DNA of 64,000 nt, taken from JBBDMC01 sp963775235 (GTDB taxonomy: Bacteria > Pseudomonadota > Alphaproteobacteria > Rhizobiales > Kaistiaceae). The stretch spans positions 1 to 64,000 of the forward strand of contig CAVZHY010000006.1 of assembly GCA_963775235.1 (NCBI GenBank). The letters are read 5' to 3'. The position numbers were made by a program, and so were the translations under genes. Shown one piece after another: positions 51,066-60,449 of the stretch (position 1 is its first letter; the number at the start of each line of letters is the position of its first letter). The notes under the pieces are model-generated. The model had not been told where the DNA came from and made no database searches. It was given only the letters and a program-made list of their open reading frames with translations.

Positions 51066-51473
51066 CGTCGCCGGCCCATGTTTCGGGCGAGCCTTCTACA
51101 AGATTAACCGGCCAAAGCGAGCGAAAATCGGGCCGGTCCGGCGGTTGCCACGCTCATAAACGCCAAAGGCGGGGAGGGGTGACCCGGCGGCGTCCCGCGC
51201 CGTCGGCGCATTACTCCTTCGGCTTGACAAGATGCCCCTTGTGGATCGTCCTCGATGTCCGCGAGGGTCACGCCGCCCTGGACGGCAAGATCGGCCCGGT
51301 CAGGTCGCGGCGCAACCGCGTCGCTCCGCAGTCGCGGCATGCCCATATTGCTGAGCCCTTTCCGTTGCCAGGGTGCATGTGGGATGTTCTTGCTGAATTG
51401 GCCTGATCGTCAGCAACCCGGGGGACGGTACAGGGGTTGGATCTTGCCGCTCATTCGAGGGTGTCCGGGCGTC
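51066..51473. other. Intergenic region, possible gene remnant
   Basis: No convincing gene. An 80-codon frame on the minus strand (51104-51346) and an overlapping frame ending HKGHLVKPKE (stop at about 51211-51213) look like pieces of one degraded C-terminus (VTLADIEDDP followed by KGHLVKPKE), but I cannot name the family. Promoters of the cyclase and the protease must lie here. Confidence 0.3.
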
Positions 51474-52319
51474 ATGGGAGCAGTTGCCGAGGCCGCCTTT
51501 GCTGCCTTTCTGGTCGGAACCGCCACGGTGGCGGCCGCTGCCGCCGAGCTGCCCGTTATTCCGGCAAACATCATCGACGGGACCGACGATCGCGGCTCAA
51601 TCCTCGTGCTCGGCCCGTCGCTCGGCCTCAGCGCGGCTGAGATAGACCGCATCCGCTCCGTTTCCGGCCATGTCGGCTGTTTCGCACCGTTGCCCAACGT
51701 GGCCTCGGCGGCGTTGTTTCTCACCAATGATCAGATCCTGACTGCCGGCCACGTGTTCTTCACCGACACCGGGGAGCAAGAATCGCAATGCTTCTTCCGC
51801 AGTCAGGCGCCGGGGTCGGAGTGGATTCCGCTGGAAACCGACGCCGCCGATACGCGCTTCGGCGCCAAGTCGCCCAAGCCGGGCTCGAACAACGACTGGG
51901 CGGTTGTCCGTCTTGCCGAGCCGATCGATGGTGCCGAACCCTTCCCGGTCGACGATGGCAAACCGGCCATTGGCGATGTGCTCGTCGTGGTCACAGCTCA
52001 TCCGGCCGACCGCGAGGATCTCGACCTCAACGTCCCTGTCGTGCAGGCGTGCCACGTACGCCGCGCCCCGGTCTCATCGGCGGCGACGAGCTTCTACCGC
52101 AGCGACTGCGACGCGAGCGGCGCTTCCTCCGGCGGAATGCACTTGGTGCGCGTTGCCGGCGCACTCCGATTCCGCGGCATAACCATCTCGACCGGGCCGT
52201 GGCGCGACCCGGCGCTTCATGGCGCGCCTTACAACGAGAAGCTGGGCAGCGTCACGACCGCCCTCGGCACTGGCGAGGCGATCCTTGCGGCCGGGCGGAG
52301 CCTTGCGTCCGGCGAATAG
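51474..52319 (+). CDS. Secreted trypsin-like serine protease
   Basis: A 281-residue exported S1-like protease. A signal peptide ends near AAAAE. The triad is visible: His in ILTAGHVFF, Asp in NNDWAVVRL and Ser in CDASGASSGG. Four Cys could form disulfides. Related proteins in alphaproteobacteria are periplasmic proteases of unknown substrate. ATG 51474 gives the signal peptide; the longer upstream frame has no support. Confidence 0.85.
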   Translation: MGAVAEAAFAAFLVGTATVAAAAAELPVIPANIIDGTDDRGSILVLGPSLGLSAAEIDRIRSVSGHVGCFAPLPNVASAALFLTNDQILTAGHVFFTDTGEQESQCFFRSQAPGSEWIPLETDAADTRFGAKSPKPGSNNDWAVVRLAEPIDGAEPFPVDDGKPAIGDVLVVVTAHPADREDLDLNVPVVQACHVRRAPVSSAATSFYRSDCDASGASSGGMHLVRVAGALRFRGITISTGPWRDPALHGAPYNEKLGSVTTALGTGEAILAAGRSLASGE

Positions 52320-52403
52320 CCGGTCGGCACCGACTTGCATTTGTCCTGATTTGTTCCACTTGATGGCTGCCAGTCTTCCCCATTGATCGTTGAGGAACCT
52401 CCC

Positions 52404-53312
52404 ATGTCTCTCAGACCCGTCAAGCGCGTTACGGCGGCCAGGCCGACCATCGAAGGGGCTGGCGTGAAGCTCCACCGCGCCTTCGGTTTCGGTGACACGA
52501 CCGCATTCGACCCGTTCCTGCTGTTCGACGATTTCCGCAATGAGAATCCGGGCGATTACCTCGCCGGCTTCCCATGGCATCCCCATCGCGGCATCGAGAC
52601 GATCACCTATGTGCTCGCCGGCACCGTCGATCATGGTGACAGCCTCGGCAATCGCGGCAAGCTTGGGGCCGGGGACGTCCAGTGGATGACGGCCGGCAGC
52701 GGTATCATGCATCAGGAGATGCCGAAGGGGGACGATGGCGGCCGCATGCACGGTTTCCAGCTTTGGGCCAACCTTCCGTCCTCGCTCAAGATGACGGCGC
52801 CGCGCTATCAGGACATTCCGGCGGGCGAAGTTCCCGAGATCGTCGACGACGACGGCACGGTGGTACGCGTTGTGGTTGGAGATTTCTGGGGCAGGCGGGG
52901 GCCGGTCGACGGCATTGCCGCCGACCCGAGCTACCTCGACGTGTCGGTGCCCCCCGGCAAGCGCAAGACGCTGCCGGTCGAGACCACGCGCCACGCGTTC
53001 GCATACGTCTTTGCCGGGTCCGGTATCTTCCGCGACGCCTCGCGCCCGTTCGGGGTGCTGACCGAAAAGGGAACGCCGGAAGAGGAACTCGTGGTGCGCG
53101 AGACGACCGGCAACCGCTCGCTCGTCCTGTTCGACAGCGGCGACGAGGTGACCGTGCAGGCGGGCGAGGAGGGCATCCGCTTCCTGCTGGTCTCCGGCAA
53201 GCCGCTCGAGGAGCCGGTCGCCTGGTACGGCCCGATCGTGATGAATACCCGCGCCGAGCTCGAGGAAGCGGTCCGCGACCTGCAGAACGGCACCTTCATC
53301 AAGGCGGCATAG
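52404..53312 (+). CDS. Pirin family protein
   Basis: A 302-residue bicupin. The N-terminal metal-binding motif is HPHRGIETITYVLAGTVDHGDS, followed by GSGIMHQEMP; the C-terminal cupin lacks metal ligands, as usual. Pirins have quercetinase or regulatory roles. GAGGAA precedes the ATG at 52404. The SDR gene follows after ten bases and may share the transcript. Confidence 0.92.
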   Translation: MSLRPVKRVTAARPTIEGAGVKLHRAFGFGDTTAFDPFLLFDDFRNENPGDYLAGFPWHPHRGIETITYVLAGTVDHGDSLGNRGKLGAGDVQWMTAGSGIMHQEMPKGDDGGRMHGFQLWANLPSSLKMTAPRYQDIPAGEVPEIVDDDGTVVRVVVGDFWGRRGPVDGIAADPSYLDVSVPPGKRKTLPVETTRHAFAYVFAGSGIFRDASRPFGVLTEKGTPEEELVVRETTGNRSLVLFDSGDEVTVQAGEEGIRFLLVSGKPLEEPVAWYGPIVMNTRAELEEAVRDLQNGTFIKAA

Positions 53313-53322
53313 GCGTCCGTCC

Positions 53323-54111
53323 GTGGCCGGGGTGCCGAGCGCGCTCGTTACCGGCGCCAATCGCGGCCTGGGGCTGGAAACCTGCCGGCAGCTGGCCAGG
53401 CGCGGCTACGGGGTGATTCTCACCAGCCGTGACGAGGCACTGGGCCGGGCCGCTGTCACCGATCTTGCCGCCGAAGGACTGAACGTCGACTATCGCGACG
53501 TCGACGTCACCAGTGCGGACGACATTGCGGCGCTCGCCGCCGGGCTCCGGGGGCAGGACCGCCGGCTCGACGTCCTGGTCAACAATGCGGCCGTCTCGCT
53601 CAATGGCTTTGACGCCGGGGTGGTGCGGCGGACGCTTGCCGCCAACTTCTTCGGCGCCATGAACGTCACCGACGCGCTAACCGATCTTGTCGTCGACGGC
53701 GGCACGATCGTGTTCGTGTCGAGCGGCATGGGCGAGCTTTCGGCCTATGGGCCGGCAATTCGCGCCCGCTTCGCCGATGCAGCGCTCACGCGCGAAAAAC
53801 TCGTTGCGCTGGTTGACGAATTCGCTGCCGCCGTCGCCGCCGGCCGACACCAGCGCGAGGGATGGCCGTCTTCAGCGTATCGGGTGTCCAAGGCAGCTCT
53901 TAATGCCCTCGTGCGCATCCTCGCGCGCGAGTTGCAACCGCGTGGAATCCGCGTCAACGCCGCCTGCCCGGGCTGGGTGAGGACGCGCATGGGCGGTCCC
54001 TCCGCGTCGCGTTCGCTTGAAAAGGGCGCCGCCTCGATTGTCTGGGCAGCGACCTTGACCAACTCGACGTCTGGTGGCCTCTTCCAGGATGGTCGTGCCA
54101 TCGCGTGGTGA
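53323..54111 (+). CDS. Short-chain dehydrogenase/reductase
   Basis: A 262-residue classical SDR. The cofactor loop TGANRGLGLE, VNNAAV, Ser in VFVSSGMGE and the YRVSK (YxxxK) active site are all present. The FLQDGRAIAW-like end is typical of carbonyl-reductase-like SDRs. GTG start. The next gene, SPT-like, is 127 bases downstream on the same strand, so a role in sphingoid reduction is possible but unproved; it is a classical rather than extended SDR. Confidence 0.9.
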   Translation: MAGVPSALVTGANRGLGLETCRQLARRGYGVILTSRDEALGRAAVTDLAAEGLNVDYRDVDVTSADDIAALAAGLRGQDRRLDVLVNNAAVSLNGFDAGVVRRTLAANFFGAMNVTDALTDLVVDGGTIVFVSSGMGELSAYGPAIRARFADAALTREKLVALVDEFAAAVAAGRHQREGWPSSAYRVSKAALNALVRILARELQPRGIRVNAACPGWVRTRMGGPSASRSLEKGAASIVWAATLTNSTSGGLFQDGRAIAW

Positions 54112-54238
54112 GTAGGCGCGGGTTGTGTCCCTCGTGTGGTAATCTCTGAGAGTGTGTCGCCGTTTGCCTTGTTTTCGTGGCGTCGTCCGTATATGGCCGT
54201 AATGTCGGCAGCGTGGGCTGCCTTGGCGCGAGGAGCCT

Positions 54239-55495
54239 ATGCCCGATATCTTCGAAAAGTGCGACGATTTCCTTGAGCGCATGGAGCGGATGGCTGGCGA
54301 CAATTTCGACGCTCTGTCGGATATCTTCTACCGCGTCTATCCGATTTCGAACTCCACACCCCACATCCAGTTCCGCGGCCGCGAGGTGCTCCAGGTCGCG
54401 ACAAACGATTACCTGAGCTTGGCGACGCATCCCGAGGCGATTGCTGCAGCAGCCGAGATCGTCAGCAAATTCGGGGCAGGGACGCCGCTGGGTGCGCGTC
54501 CGCTGACGGGGACAACCGAGCTTCACCTTGAACTGGAGCGTCGGCTTGCCGAGTTCCGGCGGACCGAATCATGCATCGTGTACAACCTCGGGCTGGGGGC
54601 GATGTCGGGCACGGTTGCGTGCTTGGTCGGGCGCAAGGACCGTGTCTTCGTCGACGAATACGCACACGGCTGCCTTCATGACGGGGCCCGCCTGGCCAGG
54701 GGCGAGGACTCGCGGTTCCGGCACAACGATCTTGACGATCTCGAGCGCCAGTTGCGGGCATGCCCGCCGGAGCAGGCGAAGCTTATCGCCGTTGACGGCG
54801 TCTACGGCATGTCGGGTGATCTGGCACCGCTGCCTGAACTGGTCGAGCTCAAGAAGCGCTACGGCGCACAGCTCCTGGTCGACGACGCCCATGGAACGGG
54901 CGTGCTCGGCAAGAACGGCCGCGGCACGGCCGAACACTTCGGCGTGGAGGATGAAATCGACCTCCACGGCGGTACCTTCGCCAAGTCGTTTGGCACCTTC
55001 GGAGGCTATATCGCCGGTCCGGAGCGCGTGGTCCGATATCTGCGTTTCCAGTCGCCTGCCTACGTGCTTACCAAGGCGCTGCCGGCGGGGATAACGGCAG
55101 CGACGATCGTCACACTCGATCTCATCCAGCGCGAGCCCGAGCGGCGGGTGAAGCTGTGGGAGAACCTTGACGCGCTGCGTGACGGGCTGCGTGCGGCCGG
55201 CCTCAACATTGGCAACCCGCAGGGCGCCGTCACCTCCATCTGGATGCGTGGTTTCCGCGCTCTGCCTGTGATTCACGAGCTCGAGGAGCGCTATAACATC
55301 CTTGCCAACCTCGTTCTCTACCCGGCGGTGCCGTACAACACCTCGATTATCCGCGTCACGCTTACGGCTGCCCACACCAACGAGGACGTCGACCGCGTGG
55401 TCGGCGCTCTGAGCGAGATCAACAAGCGGGAGCCGCTGCAGGACGGCTCCATGATCGAGGGGGCCCTTCCGGTCCTGATGATGGGCGGGGGGTGA
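54239..55495 (+). CDS. Serine palmitoyltransferase-like PLP aminotransferase
   Basis: A 418-residue alpha-oxoamine synthase. Family members condense an acyl thioester with an amino acid: serine (sphinganine), glycine (KBL), or alanine (BioF). The segments YLSLATHPEAIAAAAEIV, GARPLTGTTELHLELERRLA, and the PLP lysine in HGGTFAKSFGTFGG are typical. The SRFRHNDLDDLERQL segment recalls bacterial SPT. No bio genes are near. The downstream overlapping YghO-like gene suggests ceramide synthesis. AGGAG precedes the ATG. Confidence 0.85.
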   Translation: MPDIFEKCDDFLERMERMAGDNFDALSDIFYRVYPISNSTPHIQFRGREVLQVATNDYLSLATHPEAIAAAAEIVSKFGAGTPLGARPLTGTTELHLELERRLAEFRRTESCIVYNLGLGAMSGTVACLVGRKDRVFVDEYAHGCLHDGARLARGEDSRFRHNDLDDLERQLRACPPEQAKLIAVDGVYGMSGDLAPLPELVELKKRYGAQLLVDDAHGTGVLGKNGRGTAEHFGVEDEIDLHGGTFAKSFGTFGGYIAGPERVVRYLRFQSPAYVLTKALPAGITAATIVTLDLIQREPERRVKLWENLDALRDGLRAAGLNIGNPQGAVTSIWMRGFRALPVIHELEERYNILANLVLYPAVPYNTSIIRVTLTAAHTNEDVDRVVGALSEINKREPLQDGSMIEGALPVLMMGGG

Positions 55496-56646
55496 GCGAA
55501 GCGGCGCCTGTCGTTCGACCGGTTCACAGCCGGAGCGACTGGCGGGCGTTCCACGCGGTTCGCAGCGCCGTCTATCGCGGCGACCCAGCAGCGGTCACGC
55601 CGCTCGCATCCGAACAGCGGCTGCTTCTGGACACCCGCCGGTATCCGTTCTGGCAACACGCCGAGTATGAAGCATTCGTGTGCTGGCGTGACGGCAAGCC
55701 GGTCGGCCGCGTCGTTGCGATCGTCGATCACATGCACCAGAAGCACTACGGTGACCGCACCGGCTTCTTCGGCTTTTTCGAGTGCCACAATGATGCGGCT
55801 GCGGCTGCGGCGCTGATCGGGGCGGGGGCGGCGTCGCTTGCTGCGCGCGGCTGCGACGCGATGCGCGGACCGGTCAATCCGTCGCTCAAGGGCGAGTTCG
55901 GCGTCGTCATCAGCGGCAATGATGTGCCGCCGGCAATCATGATGGCCCATACGCCGGCCTGGTACGATGACCTCCTCACTGCCAGCGGTCTCGCCAAGGT
56001 CCACGATTTCTTCGCCTTCACCGTCGACCAGGCTGCGGTAGCCGTGCGCGAGGATCGCTGGAAGGCACTGACGGCGTTGTGTGCGCGCATTCGCGCCCGT
56101 CATCCGGAACTGGTGCTGGCGACGGCAACGAAGGCCAACGTGGATGCGACGCTCGCCGGGATCAACGCGCTCGCCAATCGCATTCGCGACCCGGTGTGGG
56201 GTTTTGTGCCGATCACCGAGGCCGAGGTCGATTTCCTCGTCAAGCGGGTGCGGCCCCTGGTGGTGCCGGACCTGGTGATCACGATCAGCCGCGGCAATGA
56301 GATGGTCGGTTATCTGATCGCGTTGCCCGACGTGAATTGGGCGCTGGCGAGGGCGCGCGGCCGGTTCGACGCGCTGCGCATGGTTCAACTCCCGTTCCTG
56401 CTCAAGCGCATCCCCAGGACGAGGATATTCGCGCTCGGCGCCGACCCGCGCTACGCGAAGGCGGGCATCGTGCCGCTTCTGTTCGAGACGATGACAGCGA
56501 AGGCGAGGCAACGCCTGCAGTCCGTCGAGTTCTCATGGATATCGGAGGCGAACCTGCCGTCTTTGAGGGCGCTCCGCCACGTGCTGCCGCTTGAGCCGGC
56601 AAGGACCTACCGTCTCTACGAGATGCCACTCGCCCAACCACCGTGA
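55492..56646 (+). CDS. YghO-like GNAT protein, candidate ceramide N-acyltransferase
   Basis: A 384-residue protein of the YghO/GNAT-like family. Diagnostic strings are YPFWQHAEYEAFVCWRDGKP, GRVVAIVDHMHQKHYGDRTG, GFFGFFECHND and RGPVNPSLKGEFG. The Caulobacter bacterial ceramide synthase bCerS belongs, as I recall, to this GNAT-like group and is encoded near its SPT. GTG start overlaps the SPT stop by four bases, which strongly links the two. The acyl acceptor would be sphinganine or its oxo form; other acylations cannot be excluded. Confidence 0.8.
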   Translation: MSEAAPVVRPVHSRSDWRAFHAVRSAVYRGDPAAVTPLASEQRLLLDTRRYPFWQHAEYEAFVCWRDGKPVGRVVAIVDHMHQKHYGDRTGFFGFFECHNDAAAAAALIGAGAASLAARGCDAMRGPVNPSLKGEFGVVISGNDVPPAIMMAHTPAWYDDLLTASGLAKVHDFFAFTVDQAAVAVREDRWKALTALCARIRARHPELVLATATKANVDATLAGINALANRIRDPVWGFVPITEAEVDFLVKRVRPLVVPDLVITISRGNEMVGYLIALPDVNWALARARGRFDALRMVQLPFLLKRIPRTRIFALGADPRYAKAGIVPLLFETMTAKARQRLQSVEFSWISEANLPSLRALRHVLPLEPARTYRLYEMPLAQPP

Positions 56647-56743
56647 GCCGCTGGCCGGCTTCGGTATTCCGCGCTAAACCCTGCCGGCCCAGAGGCCGGG
56701 GCGTACCGCCAATTCCAGGCGATATAGAGGGGGCAGGTTCCGA

Positions 56744-58192
56744 GTGCTGCCACAAATCTGGCCGGCCATTCTGACGCTTGGGTGGATCCTGTTCGTCATC
56801 GCCGGCGGCGAAGGCCTCATGGCGCTGGTGTCGCTGGCGGCCAACGACGGCATGTTCGCAGACTTCGCCGTGGACGCGGGCGTCACCGCCGTCGTGGCCG
56901 GCGCCTGCGTGCTGACCACAAAGGGACGGCCGTTCGTGTTGCGCTTCCGTGACGCGGCGCTGCTGACCGTCCTGGCGTGGTTTGTCATTCCGGTATTCGC
57001 GGCGCTGCCGATGACCGCCGACCCGATCGATCTGACGCTGGCAGACGCATACTTCGAGGCCGTTTCCGGCATAACCACCACGGGCTCGACCGTGCTGACC
57101 GGCCTGGACACTATGGCGCCGTCGATCCTGCTGTGGCGCGCGTTGATCCAATGGCTCGGCGGCATCGGCATCATCGGCCTGGCGATCGTCGTGCTGCCGT
57201 TTCTCAAGATCGGCGGCATGCAGCTTTTTCGGCTGGAGTCCTCGGACCGCACGGAGAACACGCTGCCTCGGGTTCGCAGCGTCGCCGGTGCAGTCGGTCA
57301 GATTTATCTGGCGCTGACGGCGGCTTGCTTCGTTGCGTACTGGCTGCTGGGCATGACCCCGTTCGACGCGCTGGCGCACGCCTTCACGACGGTGTGCACC
57401 GGCGGCTTCTCCACCCACGATGCCTCGTTTGCCTATTTCAACAGCGATGCGCTGCAGTGGGCGTCGATCGTCTTCATGATCGGTGGCAGCCTGCCGTTCC
57501 TGGCGTACCTGCGCCTCGCCACCGGCGTGTCATGGCGCGAGCGCCTAGATCCTCAGGTCGTGGCCTTCTTCGTGGTGGCGTTCGTGCTTTCGCTCGTCTT
57601 CGCCGTCTGGCTCAACCTGCAGAAGGGGCTGGGCGGATTTGATGCGACCACGCAGGCGACATTCTCGATCATCTCGATCATGACCACCACGGGCTACGCC
57701 TCGGTCGACTATCTCACGTGGGGAACGTTTGCCACGGCGTTCTTCTTCATGGTCAGCTTCATCGGGGGATGCACGGGATCGACCGCCGGGGGCGTCAAGA
57801 TCCTGCGTTTCCAGATCATGACCGGCGTCGTCATCCAGCACATCCGGCAGGCGATCCGGCCGCACGTGGTCAGTCCCATCCGGTATGATCAGCGCGTCGT
57901 CACCGATGATCAGGTAGCCTCGGTCGGCACTTTCGTCTTCGTCTATTTCGCCTCGTTCGTGGTGTTCTCGGTGGCGATGAGCCTCTACGGCCTCGATGCG
58001 GCGACCAGCCTTTCGGCGGCCATCACCGCTCTCGGCAACGTTGGTCCGGGGCTCACCGAGGCGATCGGTCCGACGGGCAACTTCAAGGGCCTGCCGGAGA
58101 GCGCCAAGCTGATCCTGTCCGTCGCCATGATCACCGGACGGCTGGAGGTGATGAGCCTCCTATTCCTTTTCATGCCCAGCTTCTATCGCTGA
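56744..58192 (+). CDS. trkH: TrkH family potassium uptake protein
   Basis: A 482-residue K+ channel-like transporter. Four pore repeats give the selectivity Gly residues (SGITTTGSTVL, FTTVCTGGFSTHD, ISIMTTTGYASVD and TALGNVGPGL). About eleven membrane helices are visible. It usually works with the soluble TrkA subunit, not encoded here. Gene start GTG 56744 follows GAGGGGGCAGG. A hairpin follows its stop. Confidence 0.94.
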   Translation: MLPQIWPAILTLGWILFVIAGGEGLMALVSLAANDGMFADFAVDAGVTAVVAGACVLTTKGRPFVLRFRDAALLTVLAWFVIPVFAALPMTADPIDLTLADAYFEAVSGITTTGSTVLTGLDTMAPSILLWRALIQWLGGIGIIGLAIVVLPFLKIGGMQLFRLESSDRTENTLPRVRSVAGAVGQIYLALTAACFVAYWLLGMTPFDALAHAFTTVCTGGFSTHDASFAYFNSDALQWASIVFMIGGSLPFLAYLRLATGVSWRERLDPQVVAFFVVAFVLSLVFAVWLNLQKGLGGFDATTQATFSIISIMTTTGYASVDYLTWGTFATAFFFMVSFIGGCTGSTAGGVKILRFQIMTGVVIQHIRQAIRPHVVSPIRYDQRVVTDDQVASVGTFVFVYFASFVVFSVAMSLYGLDAATSLSAAITALGNVGPGLTEAIGPTGNFKGLPESAKLILSVAMITGRLEVMSLLFLFMPSFYR

Positions 58193-58215
58193 GACGCGCC
58201 CGATTTGAAACGACA

Positions 58216-58250
58216 ACACCGGGCGGACGCCTGTCAGCGTCGCCCGGTGT
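58216..58250. terminator. Hairpin terminator shared by trkH and the 27-residue gene
   Basis: ACACCGGGCG-G-ACGC (58216-58230) pairs with GCGTCGCCCGGTGT (58237-58250), with one bulged G. The stem is 14 bp with a six-base loop and lies between two convergent genes. No strong U-tract is seen, although TGTCGTTTC follows on the minus side. It is a probable bidirectional terminator. Confidence 0.6.
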
Positions 58251-58284
58251 CACCGTTGGCTAAGGTCAGGTTAGTTGAACGTCC

Positions 58285-58368
58285 TCAAAGTGCGCCGAGG
58301 ACAATGGCTCCGATGAAAAGAAATGCCGCACAAACGATCAGTACGTGCATCGGCCGAGCGTAGCTCAT
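58285..58368 (-). CDS. Tiny single-span membrane protein, 27 residues
   Basis: ATG 58368 to TGA 58285 gives a peptide starting MSYARPMH, then one transmembrane stretch VLIVCAAFLFIGAIVLGAL to the end. GGAG is eight bases upstream of the ATG. The composition (short Arg-containing head, single helix) resembles known micro-proteins of membranes. Downstream it faces a hairpin terminator, upstream the region 58369-58637 shows no gene. I recognise no family. Confidence 0.55.
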   Translation of the reverse strand: MSYARPMHVLIVCAAFLFIGAIVLGAL

Positions 58369-58637
58369 GGTCGTAGCTCCCGTTACCGAAGGTTGAAAAT
58401 GATTCTACCGCGTATCGGGCAAACCGCGAAGCGAAAACGATGCTGCGGTGCGGGGTATCTGAAAAGTCTTATGCAACCCCTTCTATCGAATGGACAAAGA
58501 ATTTTTACGTTCTGTCCACAGCCTGTCGAATCGACCTGGCAAGTTAACCAACCTAAGCTTGAGATTGGTCCCCCCAGACCTTAAGTACGCCACCGCCGAC
58601 GCATTCTACCGGCATGATTCCGCGAGGCTGCCGTTCG

Positions 58638-59540
58638 ATGCCGGATCATCCGCTTCAATCGACATCGGGCGTGGCCGCTGCGAGCGTTGCGGTCGGTGTG
58701 GTCGTGCTGGCGCTCAAGGGCGTTGCCTGGTGGCTCACCGGTTCCGTCGCGCTTTATTCGGACGCCCTTGAGAGCGTCGTGAACGTCGCTACCGCTGTCG
58801 CCGCGCTGGCCGCGATCCGCTTCAGCGCTCGTCCGGCCGATGCCAATCACCCCTACGGGCACCAGAAGGCAGAATACTTGTCGGTGGTGCTGGAGGGGGT
58901 CCTGATCGTGATCGCGGCGATCTCGATTTTCCGCTCCGCGTGGGCCGGTTATCTCGTCCCGCACGCGCTCGACCAGCCGGCGGCGGGGCTTGCCGTCAAT
59001 GTCGTCGCGAGCGTGATGAACGGCGTGTGGGCCGCCGTGCTGGTGCATGTAGGTCGCCGGCGGCGTTCGCCGGCCCTTGCGGCCGACGGCGTCCATCTTT
59101 TCACTGACGTGTTGACCTCGGCCGGTGTCGTGGTCGGCCTCCTCCTGTCGCTGGCGACGGGCTGGCTGGTGCTCGACCCGCTCCTGGCGGCGGTGGTGGC
59201 GCTCAACGTCCTGTGGCAGGGCTGGCGGCTGATCCGGTCGTCGGTCGGCGGCCTGATGGACGAGGCCGTGGACCCGGCTACGCTGGATCGCATCCGTCAG
59301 GTGATCTCCGAAAACGCCGAGGGCGCGATCGAGGCGCACGATGTGCGCACCCGCGCCGCCGGACGGATGACGTTCATCGAGTTCCACCTGGTGGTGCCGG
59401 GGTCGATGCCGGTGTCGGTCTCCCACGACATCTGCGACCGGATCGAGAAGGCGCTCAGGGCCGAAGTCTCCGACGCCTCGATTACCATCCATGTCGAGCC
59501 GGAGGAGAAGGCAAAGCACACCGGCGTCGTGGTGGTGTGA
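58638..59540 (+). CDS. Cation diffusion facilitator family transporter
   Basis: A 300-residue CDF exporter of Zn2+, Fe2+ or other divalent ions. Six transmembrane segments include SVALYSDALESVVN (metal-site region), the HPYGHQKAEYL loop and ADGVHLFTDVLTS (HxxxD). The C-terminal cytoplasmic domain with IHVEPEE and AEDVRT-like strands is complete. The TM2 motif reads SDALES instead of HxxxD, which leans to Fe/Mn-type specificity, but this is weak. ATG 58638 is chosen over 58614. Confidence 0.92.
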   Translation: MPDHPLQSTSGVAAASVAVGVVVLALKGVAWWLTGSVALYSDALESVVNVATAVAALAAIRFSARPADANHPYGHQKAEYLSVVLEGVLIVIAAISIFRSAWAGYLVPHALDQPAAGLAVNVVASVMNGVWAAVLVHVGRRRRSPALAADGVHLFTDVLTSAGVVVGLLLSLATGWLVLDPLLAAVVALNVLWQGWRLIRSSVGGLMDEAVDPATLDRIRQVISENAEGAIEAHDVRTRAAGRMTFIEFHLVVPGSMPVSVSHDICDRIEKALRAEVSDASITIHVEPEEKAKHTGVVVV

Positions 59541-59595
59541 CGCTCCGCGGTACGGTTGACGCTTCCTTAAGCCAACCGTGCGCATTTGAGCGACC

Positions 59596-60408
59596 ATGGT
59601 CCGTCGTGTTGTGTTTGTTGCGGTAGTGGTCGGCGTGGCGTCGGGGTTGGCCGGCTGTGCCCTCAACATTTTCAGTGTACCTGAGCGTCGCGCCGCCTGG
59701 CACGATGACGAAGAGCGCGCCTGCATGAAGAGCGGCGTGGTCGCGGCGTCCGCCTATGTTCAGCCCGTGCGGGCCGTCAACGACCATGGCGCTTGCGGTA
59801 TCGCGCGGCCGCTGAAAGTCTCCGCGACCGAGGGCGGCCAGGTGACGATTGCACCAACGGCCACTCTCGGCTGCCCGATGACGGCGGCGGTCGATCAATG
59901 GATGAACCGGTCGGTGCAGCCGGCGGCCATCGCCTGGTTTGGCGTACCGGTCGTCGAGATCCACCAGATTTCCGCCTACGCCTGCCGCCCGCGCGACAAC
60001 ATCCCCGGCGAGCAGCTTTCCGAGCACGCCTTCGGCAACGCCCTCGATGTCGCCGCCTTTACGCTGGCAAACGGTCGCAAGATCACGGTCAAGAGTGATT
60101 GGGCCGGGGGCGATGTCTATGCCAGGAGCTTCCTGCGCGAGGTGCTGGCCGCGGCTTGCCAGCAGTTCAAGACGGTGCTCGGGCCGGGCGTCCAGTATCA
60201 CGACGATCACTTCCACCTGGACCTCGCGCACCACGGCCGTGACGGCACGATGCACTACTGCAAGCCGACGCCGGACGGGATGCCGCCACTACGCACGCCC
60301 TACGACGCCGGGGGACAGGTCGCGCGCAACGGTTCAGGGCTGCTCGACTGGCTTCCGACCGGTTCGATCCCGTCAATTCCGTCTGAACAGGCATTCGGCG
60401 ACAACTGA
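59596..60408 (+). CDS. Extensin-like (M15-type) family lipoprotein
   Basis: A 270-residue envelope protein. Lipobox LAGC near residue 20 indicates lipidation. The extensin_C domain has the catalytic-type HAFGNALDV and YHDDHFHLDLAHHG of LAS metallopeptidases, zinc ligands His-Asp-His. The family likely cleaves peptidoglycan cross-links or stem peptides, but activity is not established. A Pro/Ser tail follows. Its 55-base gap after the CDF gene may hold its promoter. Confidence 0.88.
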   Translation: MVRRVVFVAVVVGVASGLAGCALNIFSVPERRAAWHDDEERACMKSGVVAASAYVQPVRAVNDHGACGIARPLKVSATEGGQVTIAPTATLGCPMTAAVDQWMNRSVQPAAIAWFGVPVVEIHQISAYACRPRDNIPGEQLSEHAFGNALDVAAFTLANGRKITVKSDWAGGDVYARSFLREVLAAACQQFKTVLGPGVQYHDDHFHLDLAHHGRDGTMHYCKPTPDGMPPLRTPYDAGGQVARNGSGLLDWLPTGSIPSIPSEQAFGDN

Positions 60409-60449
60409 GGCTATCCTCGCAGCGGTAACCGCTGAAGGAGGGAGAGTTG

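Noticed and set aside
51104..51346. 80-codon minus-strand gene
   Set aside because: No ribosome-binding site or family; may be part of a decayed gene.
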